Under the pieces are notes generated by a model that saw only the letters and a program-made list of their open reading frames with translations, was not told the origin of the DNA and did not search any database. Shown here piece by piece: positions 18,616 through 25,766 of a DNA stretch of 40,027 nucleotides. The DNA is from Chitinophaga pinensis (GTDB lineage Bacteria > Bacteroidota > Bacteroidia > NS11-12g > UBA9320): contig CAMDSC010000021.1 of NCBI GenBank assembly GCA_945907065.1, positions 1 through 40,027 on the forward strand. Direction: 5' to 3'. Made by a program: the position numbers and the translations under genes. How positions within the stretch are numbered: the stretch's first letter is position 1; each line of letters opens with the position of its first letter.

Positions 18616-18722
18616 TATTTCTATTTGATGTTATGAAATTAAGAGTTACGAAATTAGGATTTTTTAAAAACTTATAGTCTATCAATCTAGTATAAGTTGA
18701 GATTCTGTTTTTGTATAAAAAC

Positions 18723-18752
18723 AAAATGCCGGATTAAATAACCCGGCATTTT
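18723..18752 (-). terminator. Intrinsic terminator after the small membrane-protein gene
   Basis: AAAATGCCGG (18723-18732) and CCGGCATTTT (18743-18752) are perfect 10-bp arms around a 10-nt loop. On the minus strand the stem runs into TTTTGTTTTT. It lies 20 nt past the stop of the gene at 18773-19195 and before paaZ. This is the clearest terminator in the window. Confidence 0.8.
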
Positions 18753-18772
18753 CAAAATAAAATTAAAAATTA

Positions 18773-19195
18773 TTAGGCGGAAGCGGAATTCCCTCTTCCT
18801 AACATCCATCCAATTAAGCCACCAACGATGGCAGTCATTACCGTACTTGCCAATACATCAACAACCAAGGCAGTTGAATTACTAAAATAAGTAGACATAG
18901 AATGCATCATTAAATCAAAGGTAAAAGCATACAATAATCCAACAATAGCCGCTTTCATAATCCCCCCCATAAAATTTGTAACATTTGCCCAGCTCAGAAT
19001 TAAAGCCATTACCAATCCTGACGTTAAATTACCAATTACCATCAGCATCATGTTCATGTCTTTCATTTCAAGAGCGGCACATTGATTTGTGTTTTCTTTC
19101 ATAAAAGCATCAAGGGCCATCCCATAAACAACCCATCCTAATAAAAACGCGGCCACGCCACCGACCAATCCGGCGATTAAAGTTTTTGTGTTCAT
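18773..19195 (-). CDS. Small four-helix membrane protein of unknown function
   Basis: A 140-residue protein with about four membrane segments: IAGLVGGVAAFLLGWVVYGM, MLMVIGNLTSGLVMALILSW, IMKAAIVGLLYAFTFDLMMH and VLASTVMTAIVGGLIGWMLG. Glycine-rich helix ends (GGVAAFLLGW, GGLIGWMLG) resemble small uncharacterised Bacteroidota membrane proteins, some labelled DUF1761-like; I cannot assign a function. It sits between paaJ and paaZ on the same strand but has its own TACTTTTG box at 19290-19297 and its own strong terminator at 18723-18752, so it looks like an independent unit inside the phenylacetate cluster rather than a pathway gene. ATG 19195 gives a leader of about 90 nt. Confidence 0.75.
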   Translation of the reverse strand: MNTKTLIAGLVGGVAAFLLGWVVYGMALDAFMKENTNQCAALEMKDMNMMLMVIGNLTSGLVMALILSWANVTNFMGGIMKAAIVGLLYAFTFDLMMHSMSTYFSNSTALVVDVLASTVMTAIVGGLIGWMLGRGNSASA

Positions 19196-19289
19196 AATTT
19201 TGTTTATTTAGTTAAAGTTATTTCAAGTGTTGGTAATAAAAATTTAAAAACACAATAACCGTACTAAAAATTAAAACACAATTTATAAA

Positions 19290-19297
19290 CAAAAGTA
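19290..19297 (-). promoter_or_regulatory. -7 box upstream of the small membrane-protein gene
   Basis: The minus-strand sequence TACTTTTG fits TAnnTTTG. It sits 4 nt past the paaJ stop and predicts a leader of nearly 90 nt before ATG 19195. The -33 spacing is poor (a TTTG only 15 nt upstream). Confidence 0.4.
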
Positions 19298-19300
19298 AAT

Positions 19301-20506
19301 TTACACTCTTTCCAAAACCACTGCATATCCTTGCCCCAAACCTATACACATGGTACACAATGCATATTTTTTATTGGCTAATTGCAATTGCAATGCGGCT
19401 GAATACGTAATTCTTGCTCCACTCATTCCCAATGGATGCCCTAAAGCAATGGCTCCTCCATTTTGATTTATTCTTGGGTCATTGTCCGCCAAATTCCACT
19501 GACGGGTGCAAGCCAAAGCCTGAGCTGCAAATGCTTCATTCAGTTCAATAATATCTATATCATTAAAAGTCAATCCTGCCCTTTGCAAAGCTAAATTACT
19601 GGCAGCCACCGGACCAATTCCCATGATTCGAGGCTCCACGCCTATTACGGCTGAAGAAACTATTCGGGCCATTGGTGTAAGGTTTTGATTTTTTAAGGCA
19701 TTTTCTGAAGCAATTAAAACCGCTGCTGCTCCATCGTTCAAGCCACTGGCATTGCCTGCAGTCACAGTTCCATCAAGTTTAAAAGCCGGTTTTAGCTTTG
19801 ATAAAATTTCAAGTGTGGTTGTAGATTTTATAAATTCATCGTGTGAAACAATTTCTTCTATTCCTTTTCCTTTTGAATACGAGATAGTAGAAATTTCTTT
19901 GGCTAACCGTCCGGATTCATTAGCAATTGAAGCCTTTTGTTGACTCCATAAAGCGAATTTATCTTGATCTTCACGGCTTATTTTATACATTTCTGATACA
20001 TTTTCAGCCGTCATTCCCATAGCATCTGTGCCATATAGTTGCTGCATTTTTGGATTGATAAATCGCCAGCCGAAACTGCTGTCAAACATTTTTGAATCTG
20101 TTCCAAACGGCTTAGCCGATTTCGATAAAACATAAGGAGCTCGGGTCATGCTTTCAACCCCGCCGGCAATAATTACTTCGGCGTCACCGCAGTTTATTGC
20201 CCGTTTGGCGTGAACAATGGCATTCATTCCGCTGGCACATAATCTATTTACCGTTTCTCCCGGAACGGTTTGTGGCAAACCGGCCAATAATAAAGCCATC
20301 CGAGCCACATTGCGATTATCTTCTCCGGCCTGATTAGCACAGCCAAAAATAACGTCGCCAATTAAGGTTACATCAAGATTTGGGTTTATTTTTATAAGTT
20401 CGGCAATAACATGGGCGGCCATGTCATCGGGGCGGATTTGAGACAAGGCACCTCCAAAATTTCCAATAGGAGTTCTTGTTCCTGAGATAATATATGCTTG
20501 GTTCAT
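19301..20506 (-). CDS. paaJ: PaaJ-type thiolase (3-oxoadipyl-CoA / 3-oxo-5,6-dehydrosuberyl-CoA thiolase)
   Basis: A 401-residue thiolase. In the pathway it cleaves 3-oxo-5,6-dehydrosuberyl-CoA and, at the end, 3-oxoadipyl-CoA to succinyl-CoA and acetyl-CoA. Motifs: acyl-accepting Cys in VNRLCASGMNAI (about residue 90), NEAFAAQALA, the His of GGAIALGHPLGMSGARI and the C-terminal base Cys in LCTMCIGLGQG. From sequence alone it could also serve as an acetyl-CoA acetyltransferase; the paa context makes PaaJ the best call. Its ATG is 20 nt downstream of the paaH stop, so the two are co-transcribed. A separate promoter starts just after its stop. Confidence 0.9.
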   Translation of the reverse strand: MNQAYIISGTRTPIGNFGGALSQIRPDDMAAHVIAELIKINPNLDVTLIGDVIFGCANQAGEDNRNVARMALLLAGLPQTVPGETVNRLCASGMNAIVHAKRAINCGDAEVIIAGGVESMTRAPYVLSKSAKPFGTDSKMFDSSFGWRFINPKMQQLYGTDAMGMTAENVSEMYKISREDQDKFALWSQQKASIANESGRLAKEISTISYSKGKGIEEIVSHDEFIKSTTTLEILSKLKPAFKLDGTVTAGNASGLNDGAAAVLIASENALKNQNLTPMARIVSSAVIGVEPRIMGIGPVAASNLALQRAGLTFNDIDIIELNEAFAAQALACTRQWNLADNDPRINQNGGAIALGHPLGMSGARITYSAALQLQLANKKYALCTMCIGLGQGYAVVLERV

Positions 20507-20526
20507 TTTATATTTTCAACAACGTA

Positions 20527-21687
20527 TTAAACAAATTTAAACTGAGTTTTCTTTTCTACCATAACTCTTAATAAAGGACAAACCCTGTACCGCATATCGT
20601 GGTATTTATTAAATAAGCCATCCAAAATGGAAACTGTTTTTTCAATTCCTAATTCATTGGCCCAGGCCAGCAATCCTTTAGGATAATTTACTCCTTTGGT
20701 CATGGCAGTTTCCAAATCTTTGGGCGAAGCAATTTTCATATAAATAGCATCAGCCGCTTCGTTTATCAGCATAACCAAAACCCTTTCAAATATTTCAACG
20801 GCTAACGTTTCATTTTTTAAAGGTTCAGGTTTTATACTTCCTTCGGCATAATCATAAAAACCTTTTCCTGACTTTCGGCCTAAAAAATTGGCTTCTACCA
20901 ACCGTTTTTGCGAGATACTTGGCCTAAAACGAGCGTCAAAATAAAAAGCAGACCAAACGGATTCTGTTACTGCATAATTTACATCATGACCAATAAAATC
21001 GGTGAGTTCAAAGGGCCCCATTTTAAAACCGCCCTTTTCTTTTAAAGCCCAATCAATAGTTGCCATATCTGCCAATCCTTCTTCCATTATTTTAAATGCT
21101 TCGCCATAATAAGGACGAGCCACACGATTTACAATAAAACCTGGAGTATCTTTCGCTTTTACAATGGTTTTGCCCCATGAGGCTATAATTTCACAGGATT
21201 TTTTCAGGGTTTCTTCATTGGTTTGTATTGCTGGAATAATTTCAACCAAAGGCATGATAACAGCGGGGTTAAAAAAATGAATACCTATAACACGGTCGGG
21301 GGTTTCGCAAGCAGCTGCAATGGATGTTATAGATATTGATGATGTGTTGGTGGCAATTATACAAGTTTTGGAAACAATCATTTCCAGTTCGCGAAAAACT
21401 GTTTTTTTTATATCTAAATCCTCAACGATTGCTTCAATGATTAATTCACAATTTGAACACGCAGAAAGATTGCTCACGTAGGTTATATTGCCTAAGATGC
21501 GTTCTGCTTCATCTTTTGATAGTTTACCTTTTTGAACTTGAACTTCCAGTCCTGCAGCAGTCTTTTCAGCTGAACGATGAAGGGCTCCCGGATTATTATC
21601 AAAAATCAGAGTGGCGTGAGATGCCGTTGCGGCTATCTGCGCTATTCCGCTACCCATGGCGCCTGAACCAATTATTCCTATTTGCAT
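20527..21687 (-). CDS. paaH: PaaH: 3-hydroxyacyl-CoA dehydrogenase
   Basis: An NAD-dependent dehydrogenase that oxidises 3-hydroxyadipyl-CoA to 3-oxoadipyl-CoA. From ATG 21687 it has 386 residues: a Rossmann domain opening MQIGIIGSGAMGSGIA (GxGxxG), the catalytic His in GIHFFNPAVIMPLVEI, the linker KDTPGFIVNRVARPYYGEA, and a helical C-terminal domain with a second copy-like module (KGVNYPKGLLAWANELG), which explains the length above a minimal 280-residue enzyme. An in-frame TTG at 21717 is rejected as start because the -7 box (21693-21700) and part of a palindrome lie between it and ATG 21687. That box is only 5 nt from the ATG, so the message would be essentially leaderless. It is followed by paaJ. 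Confidence 0.92.
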   Translation of the reverse strand: MQIGIIGSGAMGSGIAQIAATASHATLIFDNNPGALHRSAEKTAAGLEVQVQKGKLSKDEAERILGNITYVSNLSACSNCELIIEAIVEDLDIKKTVFRELEMIVSKTCIIATNTSSISITSIAAACETPDRVIGIHFFNPAVIMPLVEIIPAIQTNEETLKKSCEIIASWGKTIVKAKDTPGFIVNRVARPYYGEAFKIMEEGLADMATIDWALKEKGGFKMGPFELTDFIGHDVNYAVTESVWSAFYFDARFRPSISQKRLVEANFLGRKSGKGFYDYAEGSIKPEPLKNETLAVEIFERVLVMLINEAADAIYMKIASPKDLETAMTKGVNYPKGLLAWANELGIEKTVSILDGLFNKYHDMRYRVCPLLRVMVEKKTQFKFV

Positions 21688-21692
21688 TGGGG

Positions 21693-21700
21693 CAAATTTA
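21693..21700 (-). promoter_or_regulatory. -7 promoter box of paaH-paaJ
   Basis: The minus-strand sequence TAAATTTG is an exact match, 5 nt from ATG 21687. It fixes the start codon and implies a leaderless transcript. It lies 6 nt from a perfect palindrome. Confidence 0.65.
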
Positions 21701-21706
21701 GATTTT

Positions 21707-21739
21707 AGATTTGACAACTTTTAAAAAGTTGTCAAATCT
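21707..21739. repeat. Perfect 33-nt palindrome between paaD and paaH
   Basis: AGATTTGACAACTTTT (21707-21722), a single central A (21723), then its exact reverse complement (21724-21739). It begins 7 nt after the paaD stop and ends 6 nt before the paaH -7 box. No T tract follows it, so it is not a textbook terminator. It occupies the place expected for an operator, or it may be a dispersed palindromic repeat. Confidence 0.75.
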
Positions 21740-21746
21740 GTATTTA

Positions 21747-22253
21747 TTAAATACATTTAAAATAATCAAACGGTTCTTTGCAATCAAGACATTTGTAAAA
21801 AGCCTTGCAAGCTGTGGAACCAAACTGGCTAACCAATTCAGTATTCACAGAATCGCATTGAGGACATTTAACTTGAGATTCCGTTCCAAACAAAGACAGC
21901 TTGGAGTTCGAACTTTTTTGAGGAGGTGCAATTCCATAACCTTCCAGTTTTTTTAAGCCATTTTCACTTATCCAATCTGTTGTCCAAGGGGGAGACAAAA
22001 TAGTTCGTATTTCAAATTCAGAAATACCTGCAGCCAATAATGCCGTTCTCATTTCTACTTCTATCATTGTCATAGCAGGACAGCCACTGTAGGTAGGAGT
22101 TATTGTAATAATCGGTTTTGACCCTGAGGTATCAACCCCTCTTATTATTCCTAAATCTTCAATAGATAAAACCGGTATCTCTGGGTCAGAAATTGAGGAT
22201 AAAATATCCATTATCTGGCGAATAGAATATATTTCAATATTAGATTCAGGCAT
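21747..22253 (-). CDS. paaD: PaaD: 1,2-phenylacetyl-CoA epoxidase maturation subunit
   Basis: A 168-residue MIP18/DUF59-family protein thought to help assemble the iron centre of the phenylacetyl-CoA epoxidase. The N-terminal domain has ISDPEIPVLSIEDLGIIRGV and TPTYSGCPAMTMIEVEM with its conserved Cys. The C-terminus is a zinc ribbon: CPQC, then about 20 residues on CLDC, ending FDYFKCI. I start at ATG 22253; the TTG at 22268 lies within the -7 box TAAATTTG (22266-22273) and would not be transcribed. It is separated from paaABC by the SPFH and channel-like genes, which is unusual, since paaABCDE are often contiguous. The palindrome and a new promoter follow before paaH. Confidence 0.93.
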   Translation of the reverse strand: MPESNIEIYSIRQIMDILSSISDPEIPVLSIEDLGIIRGVDTSGSKPIITITPTYSGCPAMTMIEVEMRTALLAAGISEFEIRTILSPPWTTDWISENGLKKLEGYGIAPPQKSSNSKLSLFGTESQVKCPQCDSVNTELVSQFGSTACKAFYKCLDCKEPFDYFKCI

Positions 22254-22265
22254 AATTTTGTTATA

Positions 22266-22273
22266 CAAATTTA
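22266..22273 (-). promoter_or_regulatory. -7 promoter box of paaD
   Basis: The minus-strand sequence TAAATTTG is an exact match, 12 nt from ATG 22253, giving a leader of only a few bases. It lies in the divergent gap of about 60 nt shared with the channel-like gene. Confidence 0.6.
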
Positions 22274-22313
22274 AGTATTCAGATTATTTATATTGCACCA
22301 CAATTTTAGAAAT

Positions 22314-22619
22314 ATGAAACATTATATAAATCCCCTTCAAACGAAGCATCTATTTTACGGTTCCTTATTTATGCTTTTTTCTTTAGCAATAGGAATCCTT
22401 GGTTACAGTTATTTCGGAAATCTTTCTCCCATTGATTCCTTAATTAATGCCTCTATGATTTTGACAGGGATGGGACCAGTGGACAGGATGACTACTTTCG
22501 GAGGAAAATTATTTGCTTCCTGTTATGCTCTTTACAGTGGTGTAGCCTTTTTAACTTCGGTGGGTATTTTATTAGGACCAGCAACTCACATGTTTTTTAA
22601 ACGCTTAAATATGGAGTAA
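22314..22619 (+). CDS. Small two-helix membrane protein resembling a degenerate K+ channel pore
   Basis: A 101-residue protein from ATG 22314 (a TTG at 22293 would add 7 residues with no benefit). It has two membrane helices (LFYGSLFMLFSLAIGILGYSY and FASCYALYSGVAFLTSVGIL) flanking a re-entrant-like segment DSLINASMILTGMGPVDRMTTFGGK. This is the layout of a two-TM potassium channel pore, with LTGMGPVD where a TVGYGD filter would stand, so ion selectivity is doubtful. Similar proteins are sometimes annotated as two-pore-domain channel family. It is the only plus-strand gene within the paa cluster, divergent from paaD and convergent with the SPFH gene (15 nt apart). No exact promoter box was found. 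Confidence 0.65.
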   Translation: MKHYINPLQTKHLFYGSLFMLFSLAIGILGYSYFGNLSPIDSLINASMILTGMGPVDRMTTFGGKLFASCYALYSGVAFLTSVGILLGPATHMFFKRLNME

Positions 22620-22634
22620 TAAAAATTAAGTTGT

Positions 22635-23552
22635 CTATTTTTTATCACCTTGCATTTTTTGCATGGCCATCATTTGCTTCACAGTTTTTTCCATACCATC
22701 CACTGAACCGTCAAGGAAAATAACATTACCCTTTCCGTTTTCGGCTACATGTTTTAAGGTTTCTGTCCACATGGTAAACAAGATAACAGAATTATCCAGT
22801 TCAGAAGCTTGCATTTCTTTAGCGGCAATACTCATACCTCTGGCTACTTCTTCACGGAATGAAGCCACAGCCTGACCACGCAACATGGCTGCCTGACGTT
22901 CAGCTTCTGCTGCAATTCTTACAGCGTTTCCATCCGCTTCAGCGCCTTTGGTTTTGGTTATTAATAAAGCTTGACCTTCATTTTCAGCAGCGGCTTTCAA
23001 GTTATTGGAAGCCACAACTTTAGCCATACTGCGCATCACTTCTTCATCAAAGGTAATGTCGTTCATTTGCAAATCTATTAAATGATACCCCCAAGTTTCT
23101 AAAATTAAGTCCAAATTATCTTTTACATACAATACTATTTCATTGCGAAGTGTTAATATTTCACTTTGTTTTTTTGTAGCAACAAACGATCGCACATTTC
23201 CTTCAATTGTTCGAATTAAGGATTGATTAAAACTGCGTTCATCAATAAATTTAAAAGCTACATTCTTAATAGTTTCTTCATCATGATTAATAACTGAATA
23301 AACAACCAACGCTGTAAAGTTAACATTTGCCTGATCAAGAGTTACAGCTGCAAAACCTAATTCAGAAGAACGGTTTTGAATACTAATTCTCTTAAAAATC
23401 ATTTCAATTACTGGAATGCGGAAATTTAAACCAGGCCTAAGAACACGGTTATATTTTCCAAAAATAGTGGTGACACCAATCATACCCTGACGAATGGTAA
23501 CGAAAGATAGCATAATCAAAAGAACTACTGGTATAAGATATATTAATTCCAT
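22635..23552 (-). CDS. SPFH/band 7 domain membrane protein (stomatin/prohibitin-like)
   Basis: A 305-residue protein with one N-terminal membrane helix (LIYLIPVVLLIMLSFVTI), an SPFH domain (about 25-200, opening GMIGVTTIFGKYNRVLRPGL), then an alanine/glutamate-rich coiled coil (AAENEGQALLITKTKGAEAD, AAEAERQAAMLRGQ) and a Met-rich tail (MMAMQKMQGDKK). Proteins of this type form oligomeric rings or membrane microdomains and often partner with proteases or organise complexes. It is placed between paaC and paaD on the same strand, but has its own -7 box 16 nt upstream of the ATG, so it is probably not needed for phenylacetate breakdown. The family is certain; the specific role is unknown. Confidence 0.88.
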   Translation of the reverse strand: MELIYLIPVVLLIMLSFVTIRQGMIGVTTIFGKYNRVLRPGLNFRIPVIEMIFKRISIQNRSSELGFAAVTLDQANVNFTALVVYSVINHDEETIKNVAFKFIDERSFNQSLIRTIEGNVRSFVATKKQSEILTLRNEIVLYVKDNLDLILETWGYHLIDLQMNDITFDEEVMRSMAKVVASNNLKAAAENEGQALLITKTKGAEADGNAVRIAAEAERQAAMLRGQAVASFREEVARGMSIAAKEMQASELDNSVILFTMWTETLKHVAENGKGNVIFLDGSVDGMEKTVKQMMAMQKMQGDKK

Positions 23553-23568
23553 AGGTTTTATTTTTTGT

Positions 23569-23576
23569 CAAAGATA
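23569..23576 (-). promoter_or_regulatory. -7 promoter box of the SPFH gene
   Basis: The minus-strand sequence TATCTTTG is an exact TAnnTTTG match, 16 nt before ATG 23552. It lies in the short gap after paaC. No -33 element is evident. Confidence 0.5.
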
Positions 23577-23618
23577 AATATTATTGAATAAAAGAAGTGG
23601 TAATTTTATAACTAAAAC

Positions 23619-24368
23619 TTACCAACTATTCCCCGGATATGCCCGTTGCAAATACTGCAAATCTGTAAGCATTATTCCTAAATATTCAGTATGAGTTCCT
23701 GTTTTTCCTCCCGATTGAAACCAAGTAGCTTGGGGAACTTGTAAGGTGGCTTCGCTAAATATTTCATTTCCCCGGGTGTGCCAGTCATTTTTTAAAGAGG
23801 CAATATTAGGAGCTATTCCTTTTGATGCCATTTCTGTTTCATAAGTGGTTGGCACAAAAAACTCACCGGTATATTCCCAAAGATTATTGGCCGCATCCTG
23901 AATTCTTTTATGGCTTTCATCGGTTCCGTCGCCCATTCTAATAACCCATTCACTGCTAAATTTTAAATGATAGTTTACTTCCTTTATTGCCTTGGAGGCA
24001 ATGGCGGCAATTTGTTTGTCACTACTAGATAATAGACTAGTGTAAACCAATTGCATAAAGTTATCATAAAAAAACTGACGCATAATGGTATGAGCCCAAT
24101 CCCCATTTGGTTGCTCTATCAATAAAAAGTTTTTAAATTCCCGTTCATCCCTGAAATAGGCATAAAAATCCTCCTCTTTTCCTTGTCCATCTACCTCCGC
24201 TGCATATTGGTAAAAATAACGGGCTTGCCCTAATACGTCCAAGGCAATATTGGTAAGAGCTATATCTTGCTCCAATACCGGGCCGTGTCCGCACCATTCA
24301 CCCAAACGTTGGGCAAGGATTAGGCCGTTATCGGCAAGATGAAGTATGTAGTTTTTTTTTGAGTTCAA
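23619..24368 (-). CDS. paaC: PaaC: 1,2-phenylacetyl-CoA epoxidase structural subunit
   Basis: A 249-residue ferritin-like subunit that pairs with PaaA in the epoxidase core but in the family has no working di-iron centre. Diagnostic stretches are LAQRLGEWCGHGPVLEQDIA near the N-terminus, LDVLGQARYFYQYAAEVDG, and EVNYHLKFSSEWVIRMGDGT in the middle. The start is TTG 24368 (NSKKNYILHLADNG); no ATG is available in this frame nearby and the N-terminus fits PaaC, so the rare start is accepted. About 100 nt containing a dispersed palindromic repeat separate it from paaB, longer than usual within this operon. Confidence 0.93.
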   Translation of the reverse strand: MNSKKNYILHLADNGLILAQRLGEWCGHGPVLEQDIALTNIALDVLGQARYFYQYAAEVDGQGKEEDFYAYFRDEREFKNFLLIEQPNGDWAHTIMRQFFYDNFMQLVYTSLLSSSDKQIAAIASKAIKEVNYHLKFSSEWVIRMGDGTDESHKRIQDAANNLWEYTGEFFVPTTYETEMASKGIAPNIASLKNDWHTRGNEIFSEATLQVPQATWFQSGGKTGTHTEYLGIMLTDLQYLQRAYPGNSW

Positions 24369-24406
24369 TGGCTTTAATTTTTTAAATTATTGGTACTAAA
24401 TTATTG

Positions 24407-24465
24407 TTTGTCATGCTTAGGCACGAAGCGTCTCATTTAGATTCCTCCTTCGTCGGAATGACAAA
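24407..24465. repeat. Intergenic palindromic repeat, copy 1
   Basis: Terminal arms TTTGTCAT (24407-24414) and ATGACAAA (24458-24465) are perfectly complementary; inside, CGAAG (24424-24428) pairs with CTTCG (24448-24452). The first 29 nt recur at 35115-35143 with 26 of 29 identical. It lies between paaB and paaC, so it may affect mRNA processing or be a REP-like element. Confidence 0.7.
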
Positions 24466-24471
24466 TTAAAA

Positions 24472-24762
24472 TCACATGTGCTTTAATTCGTCCGGCAAAT
24501 TATAGAAAGTAGGATGACGGTAAACTTTATCAGCGGCAGGGTCAAACATTTCATCGTTTATTTTAGGATCAGAGGCTGAAATATTTTTAGATTCCACAAC
24601 CCAGATACTGATTCCTTCTTGCCTGCGGGTGTATACGTCTCTGGCATTTTCTAAAGCCATTTCAGAATCAGAGGCATGAAGGCTGCCAACATGCTTGTGA
24701 TTTAAACCGTTTTTACTTCTTATAAAAACCTCCCAAAGAGGCCAATTTTTAGTATTACTCAT
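24472..24762 (-). CDS. paaB: PaaB: 1,2-phenylacetyl-CoA epoxidase subunit
   Basis: A 96-residue bridging subunit of the phenylacetyl-CoA epoxidase, which in the family holds PaaAC dimers together. It opens NWPLWEVFIRSKNGLNHKHV, continues VGSLHASDSEMALENARDVY and TRRQEGISIWVVESKNI, and closes FYNLPDELKHM, all typical of PaaB, at the usual length. Its ATG overlaps the paaA stop as TAATG (one shared base), indicating translational coupling with paaA. The palindromic repeat follows its stop. Confidence 0.95.
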   Translation of the reverse strand: MSNTKNWPLWEVFIRSKNGLNHKHVGSLHASDSEMALENARDVYTRRQEGISIWVVESKNISASDPKINDEMFDPAADKVYRHPTFYNLPDELKHM

Positions 24763-25715
24763 TATGCTACTTGTTTTGATTCATTTTTACGTTGCTCCCT
24801 TTTTTCGGCATAAGCAGTGGCTGCCTCTCTAACCCATTTTCCATTATCCCACGCTTCGTTGCGTTCCCTTAATCTAATTTTATTACACACACCATTACCT
24901 TGTACTACATTATGAAATTCTTCCCAATCTATTTCACCATACTCCCAATGTCGAGTTTGTTCATTGAATTTCAAATCAGGGTCGGGTATAGTTAATCCTA
25001 AAATATCGGCTTGTGGTTTGGTTGCATCTACAAATTTTTGACGAAGTTCATCGTTCGAAAACCGCTTAATTTTTGTTTTCATAGAATACTCAGAGTTAGT
25101 TGAATCGGCGTCGGAAGGACCAAACATCATTAACGATGGCCACCACCATCGGTTCAACGAATCTTGAGCCATTTGCTTTTGATCCGCCGAACCATTGCAA
25201 AGCGTTAATAATATTTCATACCCTTGGCGCTGGTGAAAACTTTCTTCTTTACAAACCCTCACCATTGCCCTCGCATAAGGACCATAAGAACATTTGCACA
25301 AAGGCACTTGATTAAGAATTGCAGCACCATCAACCAACCACCCAATAGCACCCATATCAGCCCAGCTTAAAGTAGGATAATTAAAAATACTTGAATATTT
25401 TGCTTTACCTGAGTGAAGTTCTTCAATAAGTGTATCTCTTTCTACGCCCAAAGTTTCGGCTGCACAGTATAAATATAAACCGTGTCCTCCTTCATCTTGT
25501 ATTTTGGCTAGTAAAGCAGCTTTGCGTCGCAAACTTGGTGCTCTTGAAATATAGTTGGCCTCAGGCAACATTCCCACAACTTCAGAATGGGCATGTTGTG
25601 CAATTTGCCTTATCAAGGTTTTGCGATACTTTTCAGGCATCCAATCTTTGGGTTCAACCTTTTCATCGGCGGCTACCCGCTTCATAAATTGCTCTTCAAG
25701 ATCTATTGTTGTCAT
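24762..25715 (-). CDS. paaA: PaaA: 1,2-phenylacetyl-CoA epoxidase catalytic subunit
   Basis: The di-iron oxygenase subunit, 317 residues, that inserts one oxygen atom of O2 into the aromatic ring of phenylacetyl-CoA. Iron-ligand regions are seen: [16 protein letters not shown] (Glu), [17 protein letters not shown] (ExxH) and [15 protein letters not shown] (ExxH). The CoA-binding family stretch [18 protein letters not shown] is also present. The length equals E. coli PaaA. The gene follows paaE by 51 nt and overlaps paaB by one base. Electrons would come from PaaE encoded just upstream. Confidence 0.96.
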   Translation of the reverse strand: MTTIDLEEQFMKRVAADEKVEPKDWMPEKYRKTLIRQIAQHAHSEVVGMLPEANYISRAPSLRRKAALLAKIQDEGGHGLYLYCAAETLGVERDTLIEELHSGKAKYSSIFNYPTLSWADMGAIGWLVDGAAILNQVPLCKCSYGPYARAMVRVCKEESFHQRQGYEILLTLCNGSADQKQMAQDSLNRWWWPSLMMFGPSDADSTNSEYSMKTKIKRFSNDELRQKFVDATKPQADILGLTIPDPDLKFNEQTRHWEYGEIDWEEFHNVVQGNGVCNKIRLRERNEAWDNGKWVREAATAYAEKREQRKNESKQVA

Positions 25716-25766
25716 CAGTGGTTATTGAGTTATTGGTTATTTTGCCTCTTGCTAATTGCGAATTGA

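Noticed and set aside
21688-21717. TTG 21717 as the paaH start
   Set aside because: The -7 box and part of a palindrome lie between it and ATG 21687, and the protein family begins at MQIGIIGSG.
22254-22268. TTG 22268 as the paaD start
   Set aside because: It lies inside the TAAATTTG promoter box; ATG 22253 is a normal start.
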